Translations under genes and position numbers: made by a program
Notes under the pieces: model-generated
The model's input: only the letters and a program-made list of their open reading frames with translations
Database searches by the model: none
Told to the model about the DNA's origin: nothing
Shown here: positions 35,210 to 42,977 of the stretch, one piece after another
How positions within the stretch are numbered: the first letter of the stretch is position 1
Layout of the letters: the number at the start of each line of letters is the position of its first letter
Assembly (NCBI RefSeq): GCF_041821045.1
Contig: NZ_JBGUAW010000001.1
Coordinates: 124,001-188,000, forward strand
Reading direction: 5' to 3'
DNA length: 64,000 bases
From: Thiohalorhabdus sp. Cl-TMA
Lineage (GTDB): Bacteria; Pseudomonadota; Gammaproteobacteria; Thiohalorhabdales; Thiohalorhabdaceae

Positions 35210-35449
35210 ATGGAAACCCTGTTTTCTCTGCTGCCCATCGTCCTGGGCCTGGTGGTTTTGGCGGTGGCGGCGCTTCTGTGGGCGATCAGGAGCGGGCAGT
35301 TCGACGACCTGGAAGGCCCCGCCTACCGGATCCTCCACGACGACGACGATCCCCGTATTCCCTTCAACCGCGAGCAGCGGGAGGCCGGCGAGGGGGAACA
35401 GGAAAACCGGGCCGACGACGGGGATGAAAAGGGCCAATCCGGAACTTGA
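35210..35449 (+). CDS. ccoS: cbb3 oxidase maturation protein CcoS
   Basis: A 79-residue protein with one N-terminal membrane helix (LLPIVLGLVVLAVAALLWAI) and the CcoS signature RSGQFDDLEGPAYRILHDDD. A polar tail of about 30 residues follows. CcoS is needed for cofactor insertion into CcoN. It ends the ccoGHIS operon. A GGAGG lies before the ATG. Confidence 0.93.
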   Translation: METLFSLLPIVLGLVVLAVAALLWAIRSGQFDDLEGPAYRILHDDDDPRIPFNREQREAGEGEQENRADDGDEKGQSGT

Positions 35450-35531
35450 AAAAGCAATTAATTAAATATAGATTAATATTTCCTTCAATTTATCCTTGAA
35501 AATTTCGTAGGATCTTCGGGAGAGTTGAGCC

Positions 35532-35621
35532 ATGGATCATACCCGCATCACCCTTGGCGTGGTGGCCGTGCTCGTGAGCATCGCCTACACCAGCTTCTTC
35601 TCCGTCGTATTTAGCGGTTAA
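35532..35621 (+). CDS. 29-residue putative membrane peptide after ccoS
   Basis: An ATG with GGGAGAG upstream opens a 29-codon frame: a short polar start (MDHTRIT), one helix (LGVVAVLVSIAYTSFFSVVF) and a stop. It sits in an otherwise AT-rich 190-nt gap, before a strong terminator. Single-helix peptides of this size serve as minor subunits of terminal oxidases (CcoM in Pseudomonas stutzeri cbb3, CydX and CydH in bd oxidase). No sequence match to those is claimed. Confidence 0.55.
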   Translation: MDHTRITLGVVAVLVSIAYTSFFSVVFSG

Positions 35622-35660
35622 GCGCGACAGACGCGCTCGCTGCTACTCCTCCTTTGCGAG

Positions 35661-35698
35661 AAAAAGGCCTGCCCCCCTCGGGGCAGGCCTTTTTTTTT
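35661..35698. terminator. strong bidirectional intrinsic terminator
   Basis: GGCCTGCCCC and GGGGCAGGCC form a perfect 10-bp stem with a 4-nt loop. It is preceded by AAAAA and followed by nine Ts. It can end the cco transcripts from the left and fbp transcripts from the right. Confidence 0.93.
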
Positions 35699-35721
35699 CG
35701 GATATCGCGAAGGGGGCACCG

Positions 35722-36738
35722 CTAGGCGGTTCCGAACCGTTCGTAATATTCCTTCACCCGCTCCACCTCGGCCTTGGAGCCGATGACCACCGGGACCCGC
35801 TGGTGCAGGGACTCGGGCTGGATATCCAGCATCCGCCGGACACCGTCGGTGCAGGCGCCGCCTGCCTGTTCGGCGAGGAAGCCCATGGGGTTGGCCTCGT
35901 AGAGCAGGCGCAGCTTGCCGGGCTGTTCGGGCTTCTTCAGGTCGCGCGGATAGAGGAAGACGCCGCCCCGCATGAGGATCCGGTGAAAGTCGGCCACCAT
36001 GGAGCCCACCCAGCGCATGTTGAAGTTCTTCCCGCAGGGACCGTCCTTGCCCTCCTCGCAGTCCTGTACATACTGCTGAATGGCCGGTTCCCAGAAACGC
36101 CGGTTGCTGGCGTTGATGGCGTACTCGGTGGTCTCCTGCGGGATCTTCAGGTCCTGGTTGGCCAGGATGAACTCGCCCACGTGGGGGTCCAGGGTGAAGG
36201 CGTGCACCCCCTGGCCCGTGGAGTAGATGAACTGGGTGGAGCCCCCGTAGACGGTATAGCCGGCGGCCACCTGTTCGGCTCCCGCCTGCAGAAAATCCTC
36301 CACCGTGGCGTCCACGCCGGGACGGGGAGCCTTCAGGATGGAAAAGATGGTGCCGACGCTGATGTTGACGTCGATGTTGCTGGAGCCGTCCAGGGGATCG
36401 AAGACCAGCAGGTACTTGCCCTTGGGGTATCCGGTGGGGATGGCGTAGGGGGCCTCCATCTCCTCGGAGGCGAGCCCAGCGACATGGCCCATGGCCTCCA
36501 TGGACTGGAGGATGAGGTCGTTGGCCAGCACATCCAGCTTCTTCTGATCCTCGCCCTGTACGTTGGTGGCCCCGGCCTGCCCCAGCACATCCTCGATCCC
36601 GGCGCGATTCACCGCGCTGGAAATGGTGCGGATGGCGGTGGTCAGATCGCTCATCAGGCGGGTGAAATCCCCGGAGGCGTCGTGGTACTTGCGTTCTTCC
36701 TCCAGCAGGAAGTGCGTCAGCGTAGTGCCGATGTCCAT
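35722..36738 (-). CDS. fbp: fructose-1,6-bisphosphatase, class I
   Basis: A 338-residue enzyme that hydrolyses fructose-1,6-bisphosphate in gluconeogenesis (and in the Calvin cycle of autotrophs). Metal and substrate blocks are LASEEMEAPY, the FBPase signature VFDPLDGSSNIDVNISVGT near residues 110-130, YTVYGGSTQFIYSTGQGVHA and RWVGSMVADFHRILMRGGVF. FLAEQAGGACTDGVRRMLDI lies near the C terminus. Start ATG 36738. The AT-rich 57-nt gap to zapD may carry its own promoter. Confidence 0.97.
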   Translation of the reverse strand: MDIGTTLTHFLLEEERKYHDASGDFTRLMSDLTTAIRTISSAVNRAGIEDVLGQAGATNVQGEDQKKLDVLANDLILQSMEAMGHVAGLASEEMEAPYAIPTGYPKGKYLLVFDPLDGSSNIDVNISVGTIFSILKAPRPGVDATVEDFLQAGAEQVAAGYTVYGGSTQFIYSTGQGVHAFTLDPHVGEFILANQDLKIPQETTEYAINASNRRFWEPAIQQYVQDCEEGKDGPCGKNFNMRWVGSMVADFHRILMRGGVFLYPRDLKKPEQPGKLRLLYEANPMGFLAEQAGGACTDGVRRMLDIQPESLHQRVPVVIGSKAEVERVKEYYERFGTA

Positions 36739-36795
36739 AAAAAAGTCCTCAAACGTGATATTGCTTCAAGATCAATATTCGGAAACCGGGTATCC

Positions 36796-37545
36796 CTACA
36801 GGGTAAACCAACCGACAACGGCGTCCACGGGCTCCTGGGGACTGGAAAGCCGCTCTGCGCTGCGGAGGCCGATGTGGACGCCGGAGGGGTCGGATTCGAA
36901 GACCGGCAGCGAGAGGGAACCCAGGACCTGGACCTCCACCAGCCCGCTTGCAGGCTGGTTTTCCCAATGCAGGGTGTGCCCTTCCCGCGGGATCCGCAGG
37001 TTCTCCCGGTGCAGGGAATCCCGGAGCAGGCGGAGAATGGCCTCCCCGGCGGTCCAGACCGGGGCCAGCAGGTCCAGCCACCGCTCCAGCCGGGCGGCGC
37101 CGTCCGGAGAGGCGGCCCACGCTTCGGGACCCAGGCGGATCACCGGGCTGCCGTTGCGATAGGAAAGGTAGGCGGACATCCAGGGATCCTCGGTGAGTGC
37201 CTGGTAGTATGCGGGCCAGTCCTGTTCAAGCCGGTCCGCCAGCTGGTCCAGCCCCACCCGGAGGCGGCCTACCTTGCCGGAGTCGGCGCCTGGCCGTCCG
37301 GCGAGGTCCTGCAGATAACCGGTCCAGCGTCGGACTTCCCGGATCAGGCTGGCTTCCAGCCGCTCCGGCGCGAGCTCCGGGAGATGGCCCGCCAGGCGTT
37401 CGGCGCCCAGATGCCGGAAAACGGCAATCTCCCGATCCCGGGCCTCCTCCAGCGTCTGCACCACGGCCTCGAGCTCCAGCAGACCGGCCATGGTCCCGGT
37501 CAGGGGAAATTCGTAGACGCGCTGTCCGGTGTGGGCCGAAGCCAT
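36796..37545 (-). CDS. zapD: cell division protein ZapD
   Basis: A 249-residue all-alpha/beta protein matching ZapD (formerly YacF). It opens YEFPLTGTMAGLLELEAVVQ, equivalent to EHPLNEKMRTWLRIE in E. coli. It has an alpha-helical middle and a C-terminal beta domain (VQVLGSLSLPVFESDPSGVHIGLR). ZapD cross-links FtsZ filaments at midcell. Synteny supports the call: zapD normally lies next to coaE and pilD. The start has GGGAGGT upstream and overlaps the ABC-like gene by 46 nt. Confidence 0.88.
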   Translation of the reverse strand: MASAHTGQRVYEFPLTGTMAGLLELEAVVQTLEEARDREIAVFRHLGAERLAGHLPELAPERLEASLIREVRRWTGYLQDLAGRPGADSGKVGRLRVGLDQLADRLEQDWPAYYQALTEDPWMSAYLSYRNGSPVIRLGPEAWAASPDGAARLERWLDLLAPVWTAGEAILRLLRDSLHRENLRIPREGHTLHWENQPASGLVEVQVLGSLSLPVFESDPSGVHIGLRSAERLSSPQEPVDAVVGWFTL

Positions 37546-38114
37546 TGCTCTACCTCCCAGATGGCATCATTGACGGCGGCTCCCGGAGGTTCCCCGGTGA
37601 TCAGAACGACCGAGCCCCGATCCGCGAGCAGCGGACGGCACTCCGTCCAGAGTCTGGCGGCCTCGGCCGCGCCCATACCGGCAAAAGGCGTATCCAGCAG
37701 AGCCAGCACAGGCTCTGCGGCAAGCACGCCGGCGAGGGCGGCCCTACGCCGCTGCCCGGGGGTCAGGAGCTCCGGGGGTCGGTCCCGGAAAGGCAGGCAT
37801 CCAGCTGCCTCCAGGGCTCGCTCGACGCCTTCGGGAGAACGGGCGTTCAGGGCCACGTCCGCATCCGTACGCGACGCAAGAAGCTGGTAATCGGGGTTCT
37901 GGAAAGCCATGGCGACGCGGGGCGGCTCCGGGGCCGCCCCATCCAGAAGCACCCGGCCTCGTTCCGGCAGTATCAAGCCGGCGGCCAGATAGAGCAGAAG
38001 GCTCTTGCCGTTTCCGGTGGCCCCCTGGAGCCAGCCCACCTGGCCCGCTGGCAGGTGGAGATCCACCCCCTGCAGAGGGCCCTGCGCGACGCCCTCCAAA
38101 AGCAGGCCGCTCAA
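37500..38114 (-). CDS. degenerate ABC-type ATPase-like protein between zapD and coaE
   Basis: A 204-residue ABC nucleotide-binding fold. Walker A is intact (LQGATGNGKSLLL) and the Q-loop reads VAMAFQNPDYQLLAS. The signature is LLTPGQRRRAALAGVL rather than LSGGQ. In Walker B the catalytic Glu is Thr (VLALLDTPFAGM), the D-loop Asp is lost, and the switch His is Gly (VLITGEPP). ATP turnover should therefore be poor. The start is TTG at 38114, overlapping the coaE stop (TTGA) with GGAG upstream. No permease is nearby. It resembles CbiO-type ATPases; its role is unknown. Confidence 0.7.
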   Translation of the reverse strand: MSGLLLEGVAQGPLQGVDLHLPAGQVGWLQGATGNGKSLLLYLAAGLILPERGRVLLDGAAPEPPRVAMAFQNPDYQLLASRTDADVALNARSPEGVERALEAAGCLPFRDRPPELLTPGQRRRAALAGVLAAEPVLALLDTPFAGMGAAEAARLWTECRPLLADRGSVVLITGEPPGAAVNDAIWEVEQWLRPTPDSASTNFP

Positions 38115-38731
38115 GGGGCTCCGTCCGCCCCCGCGAGACGGCGATAACGCTCCATGAGCTCTTCCACCTGGCGCAACGTCTCCGCCCAGTCTCCGTCGTT
38201 GTCGATACGGTCGTCCGCGTGGCGCAGCCGCCGCTCGCGCGACCATTGAGCCGCCATGATGGCGCGAACCTGCCCGGCATCCCGGTCGCCTCGCGCGACG
38301 GCCCGGCGCACCTGGGTCTCCGGATCCGCGTCCACCACCAGTACCCGGTCCACCAGGTTCTCGGCCCCCGATTCCAGCAGCAGCGCGGCGTCGTAGAGGA
38401 CCACGGCCTTCGGGAAGCGGTCGCCGATGGCCGCGGCGCGGCGCCGGGCCAGCTCGTTGATGCGCGGATGGAGAATGCCGTCCAGGGTGGCACGGGCATC
38501 GGAATCATCGAAAATGCGCTCCGCGAGACGGGCCCGGTCCAGGTCCCCGGATTCGGTGAGGATGTCGCCGCCCAGCTCCGCAGCCACCTCGTCCAGGACC
38601 TCGGAGCCGGGTGCCAGAACCTCCCGGGCCAGCTGGTCGGCATCGAGAATGTGCGCGCCGCGCCCCGCAAAGGCCCGGCTAATGGAGCTCTTCCCGGAGC
38701 CGATCCCGCCGGTCAGTCCCACCAGCAGCAT
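38111..38731 (-). CDS. coaE: dephospho-CoA kinase
   Basis: A 206-residue P-loop kinase for the last step of CoA synthesis. MLLVGLTGGIGSGKSSISRA is the ATP site. The substrate-binding ILDADQLAREVLAPGS and LHPRINELARR follow, then VVLYDAALLLESG and VLVVDADPETQVRRAVARGD. The length matches the family. The start overlaps the end of the secreted-protein gene region. Conserved pilD-coaE-zapD neighbourhood. Confidence 0.96.
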   Translation of the reverse strand: MLLVGLTGGIGSGKSSISRAFAGRGAHILDADQLAREVLAPGSEVLDEVAAELGGDILTESGDLDRARLAERIFDDSDARATLDGILHPRINELARRRAAAIGDRFPKAVVLYDAALLLESGAENLVDRVLVVDADPETQVRRAVARGDRDAGQVRAIMAAQWSRERRLRHADDRIDNDGDWAETLRQVEELMERYRRLAGADGAP

Positions 38732-38732
38732 G

Positions 38733-39221
38733 TCAGCGGACGGTAAAAACCGTGCGCTCTCCCTCCGGGCCGGTCCGCACGATCCGTCCGGGGAGGGCCG
38801 AGACCCGGCCACCCCGCTCGCGGAAATCGGTGAACCGCCAGCGGACCCCGGAGGAGGTACGCAGGAGCACCGGCCATTCCCCGCCGCGGTCAACCAGCAG
38901 CCGCAAGCCCGGCCGTTGGCCGGTGACGCCGAAGACCCGGACGGTGCCGGGCTCCTCCGCCCAGTCCAGACTGACGGACTCCGGAAAGATCCCGCGCCGC
39001 AGGAAATGGTGGTTCAGGGTCTCGGCGTCGCCCGGGCGCAGGAGCCAGCGGGGCCAGTCCTCCGGCGGGCCGCCGGATCCGTCCTTCGTCTGGTACGAGG
39101 CGGTGCCGATCCCGTTGTCGCTGAGCCAGTTCCCGAGCGCGGTATGCACGCTCACCCCGGCGGCCGACGCCAGCCCGGGCAGCAGTATCAGCCCAATGAG
39201 CCCGATAAGCCGAAATACCAT
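38733..39221 (-). CDS. small secreted protein of unknown function
   Basis: A 162-residue product with a clear signal peptide (MVFRLIGLIGLILLPGLASA, cleavage after ASA). The mature part is polar and rich in Arg, Gly and Trp, with no cysteine pairs. The start at 39221 lies within the last 34 nt of pilD. I do not recognise a family. Its place in the pil-coaE array may reflect coupling rather than function. Confidence 0.6.
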   Translation of the reverse strand: MVFRLIGLIGLILLPGLASAAGVSVHTALGNWLSDNGIGTASYQTKDGSGGPPEDWPRWLLRPGDAETLNHHFLRRGIFPESVSLDWAEEPGTVRVFGVTGQRPGLRLLVDRGGEWPVLLRTSSGVRWRFTDFRERGGRVSALPGRIVRTGPEGERTVFTVR

Positions 39222-40018
39222 CGGATGATCGTATCCTTCCAAAGGAACAGGGCCCACCCGCCGGCGGCGAGGAAGGGCCCGAAGGGAATAGCCAGATGCC
39301 TGTCTCCACCACGCAGGAGGATCAACAGGCCACCGATAAGGCTACCCATGAGGGCGGCCAGGAACAAGGCGAGCAGCACCGCCACCGGGCCCACCCAAGC
39401 CCCGAGGGCGCCGAGCAATTTCAGGTCTCCGCCCCCCATGCCCTCCCGGCCGGTGGCCCGTTCATATCCCCATCCGGCCAGGAAAAGGAGTCCATAGCCC
39501 AGGGCCGCGCCCAGGAGCGCGGCCAGCGGGCTGGCCGGGGCACCGGCGGCGGTGGGGGCCACCGGGGGCATCGGCAGGTAGGCTGCGCCCCCGGCATAAA
39601 GGAGGCCGAGCCCGCCCAGCGGCAGGGTGAGGCGGTCCGGGAGCAGCTGCAGCTCCAGGTCGATCCGGGTGAGCACCATCAGCATCCAGGTGAATACCAG
39701 GGCCGGGACCAGGGTCCAGGAGGCTCCCACCACCCAGACGGTCAGTGCGGTAAGGATGGCGCTGGTCAGCTCGGTGAGCGGGTAACCGGGGGGGATGGTG
39801 GCCCCGCAGCCCCGGCAGCGCCCGCGCAGCGCCAGGTAGCTGAGCAGGGGGATGTTCTCCAGAGCCCCAATGCGGTGACCGCAGGACGGGCAGGAGGAGG
39901 CGGGCCGAACGATGGAACGGTCCCGGGGAAGCCGGTGGGCGACCACGTTCAGGAAGCTTCCCACGATCAAGCCGAGCACCCCGGCCGCGACCAAGAGCAT
40001 GGCGCTGGACGGAATCAT
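39188..40018 (-). CDS. pilD: type IV prepilin peptidase / N-methyltransferase
   Basis: A 276-residue, eight-helix membrane enzyme that cleaves prepilin leaders and methylates the new N-terminal Phe. The N-terminal domain has GSFLNVVAHRLPRDRSI and the zinc tetracysteine CPSCGH and CRGCG. The aspartyl protease residues are in TRIDLELQLLPDRLTLP and GREGMGGGDLKLLGALG. It would process the short pilin encoded at 53.7-53.9 kb. The start overlaps the pilR stop by 4 nt. Confidence 0.96.
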   Translation of the reverse strand: MIPSSAMLLVAAGVLGLIVGSFLNVVAHRLPRDRSIVRPASSCPSCGHRIGALENIPLLSYLALRGRCRGCGATIPPGYPLTELTSAILTALTVWVVGASWTLVPALVFTWMLMVLTRIDLELQLLPDRLTLPLGGLGLLYAGGAAYLPMPPVAPTAAGAPASPLAALLGAALGYGLLFLAGWGYERATGREGMGGGDLKLLGALGAWVGPVAVLLALFLAALMGSLIGGLLILLRGGDRHLAIPFGPFLAAGGWALFLWKDTIIRWYFGLSGSLG

Positions 40019-41370
40019 TCCATGCCCAGTTTCTGGATGCGGTAGCGCAGGGAGCGGAGACTGACCCCAAGGCGGGTGGCCGCCTCGGTCTTGTTGCCGG
40101 AGGTGGCCTCCATGGCCTCCCGGATCAGGCTCCGCTCGATGTCGGCGAGATGCTGGTCGAGCTGAAACCCGCCCGCGTCCGTCCCCGCGGGGTGGTCCCC
40201 GGCCTCCCGCTCCTCACAGGGACGCTCACGGCCGCCGCAGATGCGTTCGGGGGGAATGGTGTCCTCGTCCGACAGGCTAATGGCCCGTTCCAATACGTTT
40301 TCCAGTTCCCGGACGTTGCCGCGCAGCGGCATGCTGCGCAGCTTTTCCAGTGCCCCGGGGCTGAGGACGGGCGGCGGCGGGTCGTCCCGTCGGCGGTGCC
40401 GACGGGCCAGCAGGGCGGAGGCGATCTCGGGAATATCTTCCGGGTGCTCCCGCAGGGGCGGTAGGTGGACCTGGAGCACATCCAGGCGGTAGAAGAGGTC
40501 CTCCCGGAAGCGGCCGGTCTCCACCTCCTCCTCCAGGTCCTTGTTGGTGGCGGCAACGATCCGCACGTCCACCGGTACCTCCCGGGTCGCGCCCAGGGGC
40601 CGGATGGCACGCTCCTGGAGGGCGCGCAGCAGGTTGGCCTGTACGGAGGCGCCGAGATCGCCCACCTCGTCCAGAAATAAGGTGCCGCCCTCCGCCTCTT
40701 GGAAAAGTCCCTTCTTGTCCATGCTGGCCCCGGTAAACGCCCCCTTCCGGTAGCCGAAGAGCTCGCTCTCGATGAGGTGCTCGGGAATGGCGGCGCAGTT
40801 GACCGGCACGAAGGGGTGGCGGGCGCGCGTGCTGATCCTGTGTATGGACTGGGCCACCAGCTCCTTGCCGGTGCCGCTTTCCCCGGTGATCAGCACGGGC
40901 GCCTCGCTGTGGGCCACTCGAGCGGCCTGGCTGCGCACCGCCTGCATGGCCGGGCTCTGGCCCACGAGCTCCGAGCCGAGCTCGTTGGGCTCCGGGCCGG
41001 CGGCCTGTGTCAGGCGGAGGCCGTGCTGGACCAAAGAGCGCAAGCGGTTGGTATCGATGGGCTTGGACAGGTAGTCGTAGGCGCCAACCCGCATGGCCTC
41101 CACGGCACTTTCCGGGGTTCCGTAGGCGGTGATAACCGCAACCGCCGGCGGCCGTCGAAGGCTCGCGCTCTCCTCCACTACGGTCATGCCGTCACCGTCG
41201 GGGAGTCGCAGGTCCGTGAGGATAAGGTCGAGCTGCGATTCGTCGAACGCCTGTCGGGCCTCCGCCAGGGTGCCGGCCTCGCGTACCTCGAACCCCAGGG
41301 GCCCCACCGTTAGGCCGATGAGCTCCCGGATGGTGGGCTCGTCGTCGACTATGAGTAGCACCGGGTTCAC
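40015..41370 (-). CDS. pilR: sigma-54-dependent response regulator PilR
   Basis: A 451-residue NtrC-family activator. The receiver domain has phospho-acceptor Asp53 (LILTDLRLPDGDG). The AAA+ domain has GESGTGKELVAQSIH (Walker A), RKGAFTGASMDKKG (sigma-54 contact) and GGTLFLDEVGDLG. The C terminus is a Fis-type helix-turn-helix (NKTEAATRLGVSLRSLRYRI). The start is GTG 41370 with GAGGGGAAAAGG upstream, overlapping the pilS stop. Its expected target, a sigma-54 promoter at pilA, is present at 53993-54008. Confidence 0.95.
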   Translation of the reverse strand: MNPVLLIVDDEPTIRELIGLTVGPLGFEVREAGTLAEARQAFDESQLDLILTDLRLPDGDGMTVVEESASLRRPPAVAVITAYGTPESAVEAMRVGAYDYLSKPIDTNRLRSLVQHGLRLTQAAGPEPNELGSELVGQSPAMQAVRSQAARVAHSEAPVLITGESGTGKELVAQSIHRISTRARHPFVPVNCAAIPEHLIESELFGYRKGAFTGASMDKKGLFQEAEGGTLFLDEVGDLGASVQANLLRALQERAIRPLGATREVPVDVRIVAATNKDLEEEVETGRFREDLFYRLDVLQVHLPPLREHPEDIPEIASALLARRHRRRDDPPPPVLSPGALEKLRSMPLRGNVRELENVLERAISLSDEDTIPPERICGGRERPCEEREAGDHPAGTDAGGFQLDQHLADIERSLIREAMEATSGNKTEAATRLGVSLRSLRYRIQKLGME

Positions 41371-42968
41371 CCTTTTCCCCTCTTGGAGCAGTGGCTTGGC
41401 AGATCCACGGCGATGCAGGTCCCGCCGCCCGGGCGGTCCGCGATGGAGATTGTACCGCGATTGGCCTCCACCAGCTCCCGTACCAGTCCGAGCCCCAGTC
41501 CGGTGCCCTGGGTGGCGGTGGTGTAGAAGGGCTCGAAGACCGTTTCCCGGGATGTTCCGGGGATTCCGGGACCGCGATCCAGCACTTCGAGCCGCGCCCG
41601 TCCGGGGCTTGCGACCCGCCCCCGTATGAGGCCCCCGCCCCGTTCCGGGATCTTGCCGTGGCGGATGGCGTTGATGCCGAGGTTCCACAGGATCTGCTGC
41701 AGGTGTCCCTCGTCCGCGCAGACGGTCAGGCCCTCGGAGACCTCCCATTCGAAGCAGCCCTGCTCCGGCATGCATCCCTCGTTCCCGAGCAACCGTACCG
41801 TGCTCTCCACCAGCGGAGCGACCTCCAGCTCCCGGGCCTGACCGGAAGGTGGCCGCAGATGGCGCAGGAGGGTCTCCACCCACTGGTTGAGGCGCTTGGT
41901 CTCGCGCTGAATAATGCCCGTCATGCGACCGTCGGCGCCGCTCTCCGCCAGCAGCTGGCCGGCGTGCTGAATGGAGCTCAGCGGGTTGCGTATCTCATGG
42001 GCGAGATTGGCGGAGAGCCGGCCCAGGGCGGCCAGGCGCTCGGTGAGCTCCTGGGTGTGCTGGCGCTGCCGAGCTTCCGTCAGGTCATAGAGGTTGATCA
42101 GGGTCGCCGTGCCTTCCGGGGATCCCAGCGGGGTAAAGCGGAAGGCCAGGACATGGGGATGGTCTGAATCACCCCGTGGAGAAACGCCGCGGAGCTCCCC
42201 GCTGCCCGGACCGCTCCCGGCCTGCCAGCTCTGGAAGTGGCGGAACAGCTCGGGGGCCCGGATATTGAGGAAATCCAGCTCGGCGGCGGGTGCCGGATAG
42301 AGGAACTGGTCCGCCTGCGGATTGGTGAAGCGGATGCCCCCCTGGTCCTCCACCACGAGCAGGCCGTTATCCACCCGTTCCAGCACCTGGTCGGCGAGCG
42401 CGGTCAGGGTTCGGACATCACGCTCCCGCCGCTGGGCCCGCTGCTCGTGGCGGTGGAGCCGGGAGGTGAGCCCGTCGCTGAGCGCGGCCAGCGCCACCAG
42501 CAGGAGTCCTTGCAGGAGCAGCCCGCGGATGGCCGCATCCGGCTCGGGCCCGCCCACGGCCAGATAGCCCGCCCCCTGGAGCAGGAAGGCAGCCGCCGCC
42601 GAGTAATAGGAAACGCCCGGCCCCAGAAGGAAGCTGGAAGAGACCACCGCCAGCGGGTAGAGGAAGACCAGGGGGCCGTCTATGGGGCCGGAGAACCAGA
42701 CCAGATGCGTGGCGGCGAGGAAATCCCCCCCCACCAGGGCCCCGGCCAGCCGCAGGGGGTGGCCACCCACCCGGAGGCGGTAGAGGACCCAGGAGCCCAC
42801 CACCACCTCGATGGCCAGGGCGGCCGCCAGGTCGACGATGGAGAACTGTGTGAAGGGGGGGAACTGGCCCCAGCCGACGGTCAGCGCGGCGAGCAGGAAC
42901 CCGAGTCCAGTCCGATACAGAACCGCCCGCCGCAGGGTGGCGAGGGAAGGGGTCCAGCCGCTTAGCAT
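41367..42968 (-). CDS. pilS: sensor histidine kinase PilS
   Basis: A 533-residue kinase with six membrane helices in the first 180 residues, a PAS-like linker (DNGLLVVEDQGGIRFTNPQA), and a HisKA domain with LAHEIRNPLSSIQHAGQLL. The ATPase domain has LWNLGINAIRHG (N box), RGPGIPGTSRETVF (G1) and GTGLGLGLVRELVEANRG (G2). It partners PilR. In Pseudomonas PilS senses pilin in the membrane and adjusts pilA transcription. It sits between pilC and pilR, an order familiar from Geobacter and Myxococcus. Confidence 0.94.
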   Translation of the reverse strand: MLSGWTPSLATLRRAVLYRTGLGFLLAALTVGWGQFPPFTQFSIVDLAAALAIEVVVGSWVLYRLRVGGHPLRLAGALVGGDFLAATHLVWFSGPIDGPLVFLYPLAVVSSSFLLGPGVSYYSAAAAFLLQGAGYLAVGGPEPDAAIRGLLLQGLLLVALAALSDGLTSRLHRHEQRAQRRERDVRTLTALADQVLERVDNGLLVVEDQGGIRFTNPQADQFLYPAPAAELDFLNIRAPELFRHFQSWQAGSGPGSGELRGVSPRGDSDHPHVLAFRFTPLGSPEGTATLINLYDLTEARQRQHTQELTERLAALGRLSANLAHEIRNPLSSIQHAGQLLAESGADGRMTGIIQRETKRLNQWVETLLRHLRPPSGQARELEVAPLVESTVRLLGNEGCMPEQGCFEWEVSEGLTVCADEGHLQQILWNLGINAIRHGKIPERGGGLIRGRVASPGRARLEVLDRGPGIPGTSRETVFEPFYTTATQGTGLGLGLVRELVEANRGTISIADRPGGGTCIAVDLPSHCSKRGKG

Positions 42969-42977
42969 GCTGTGGTG

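Noticed and set aside
35803-37890. Long plus-strand open frame of about 695 codons opposite fbp and zapD
   Set aside because: It is antisense to well-supported genes, has no recognisable protein features and is rich in Gly, Arg, Gln and His. This is the usual result of high-GC antisense frames. The same applies to minus-strand frames at 802-2307, 2268-4532 and 16383-18782.
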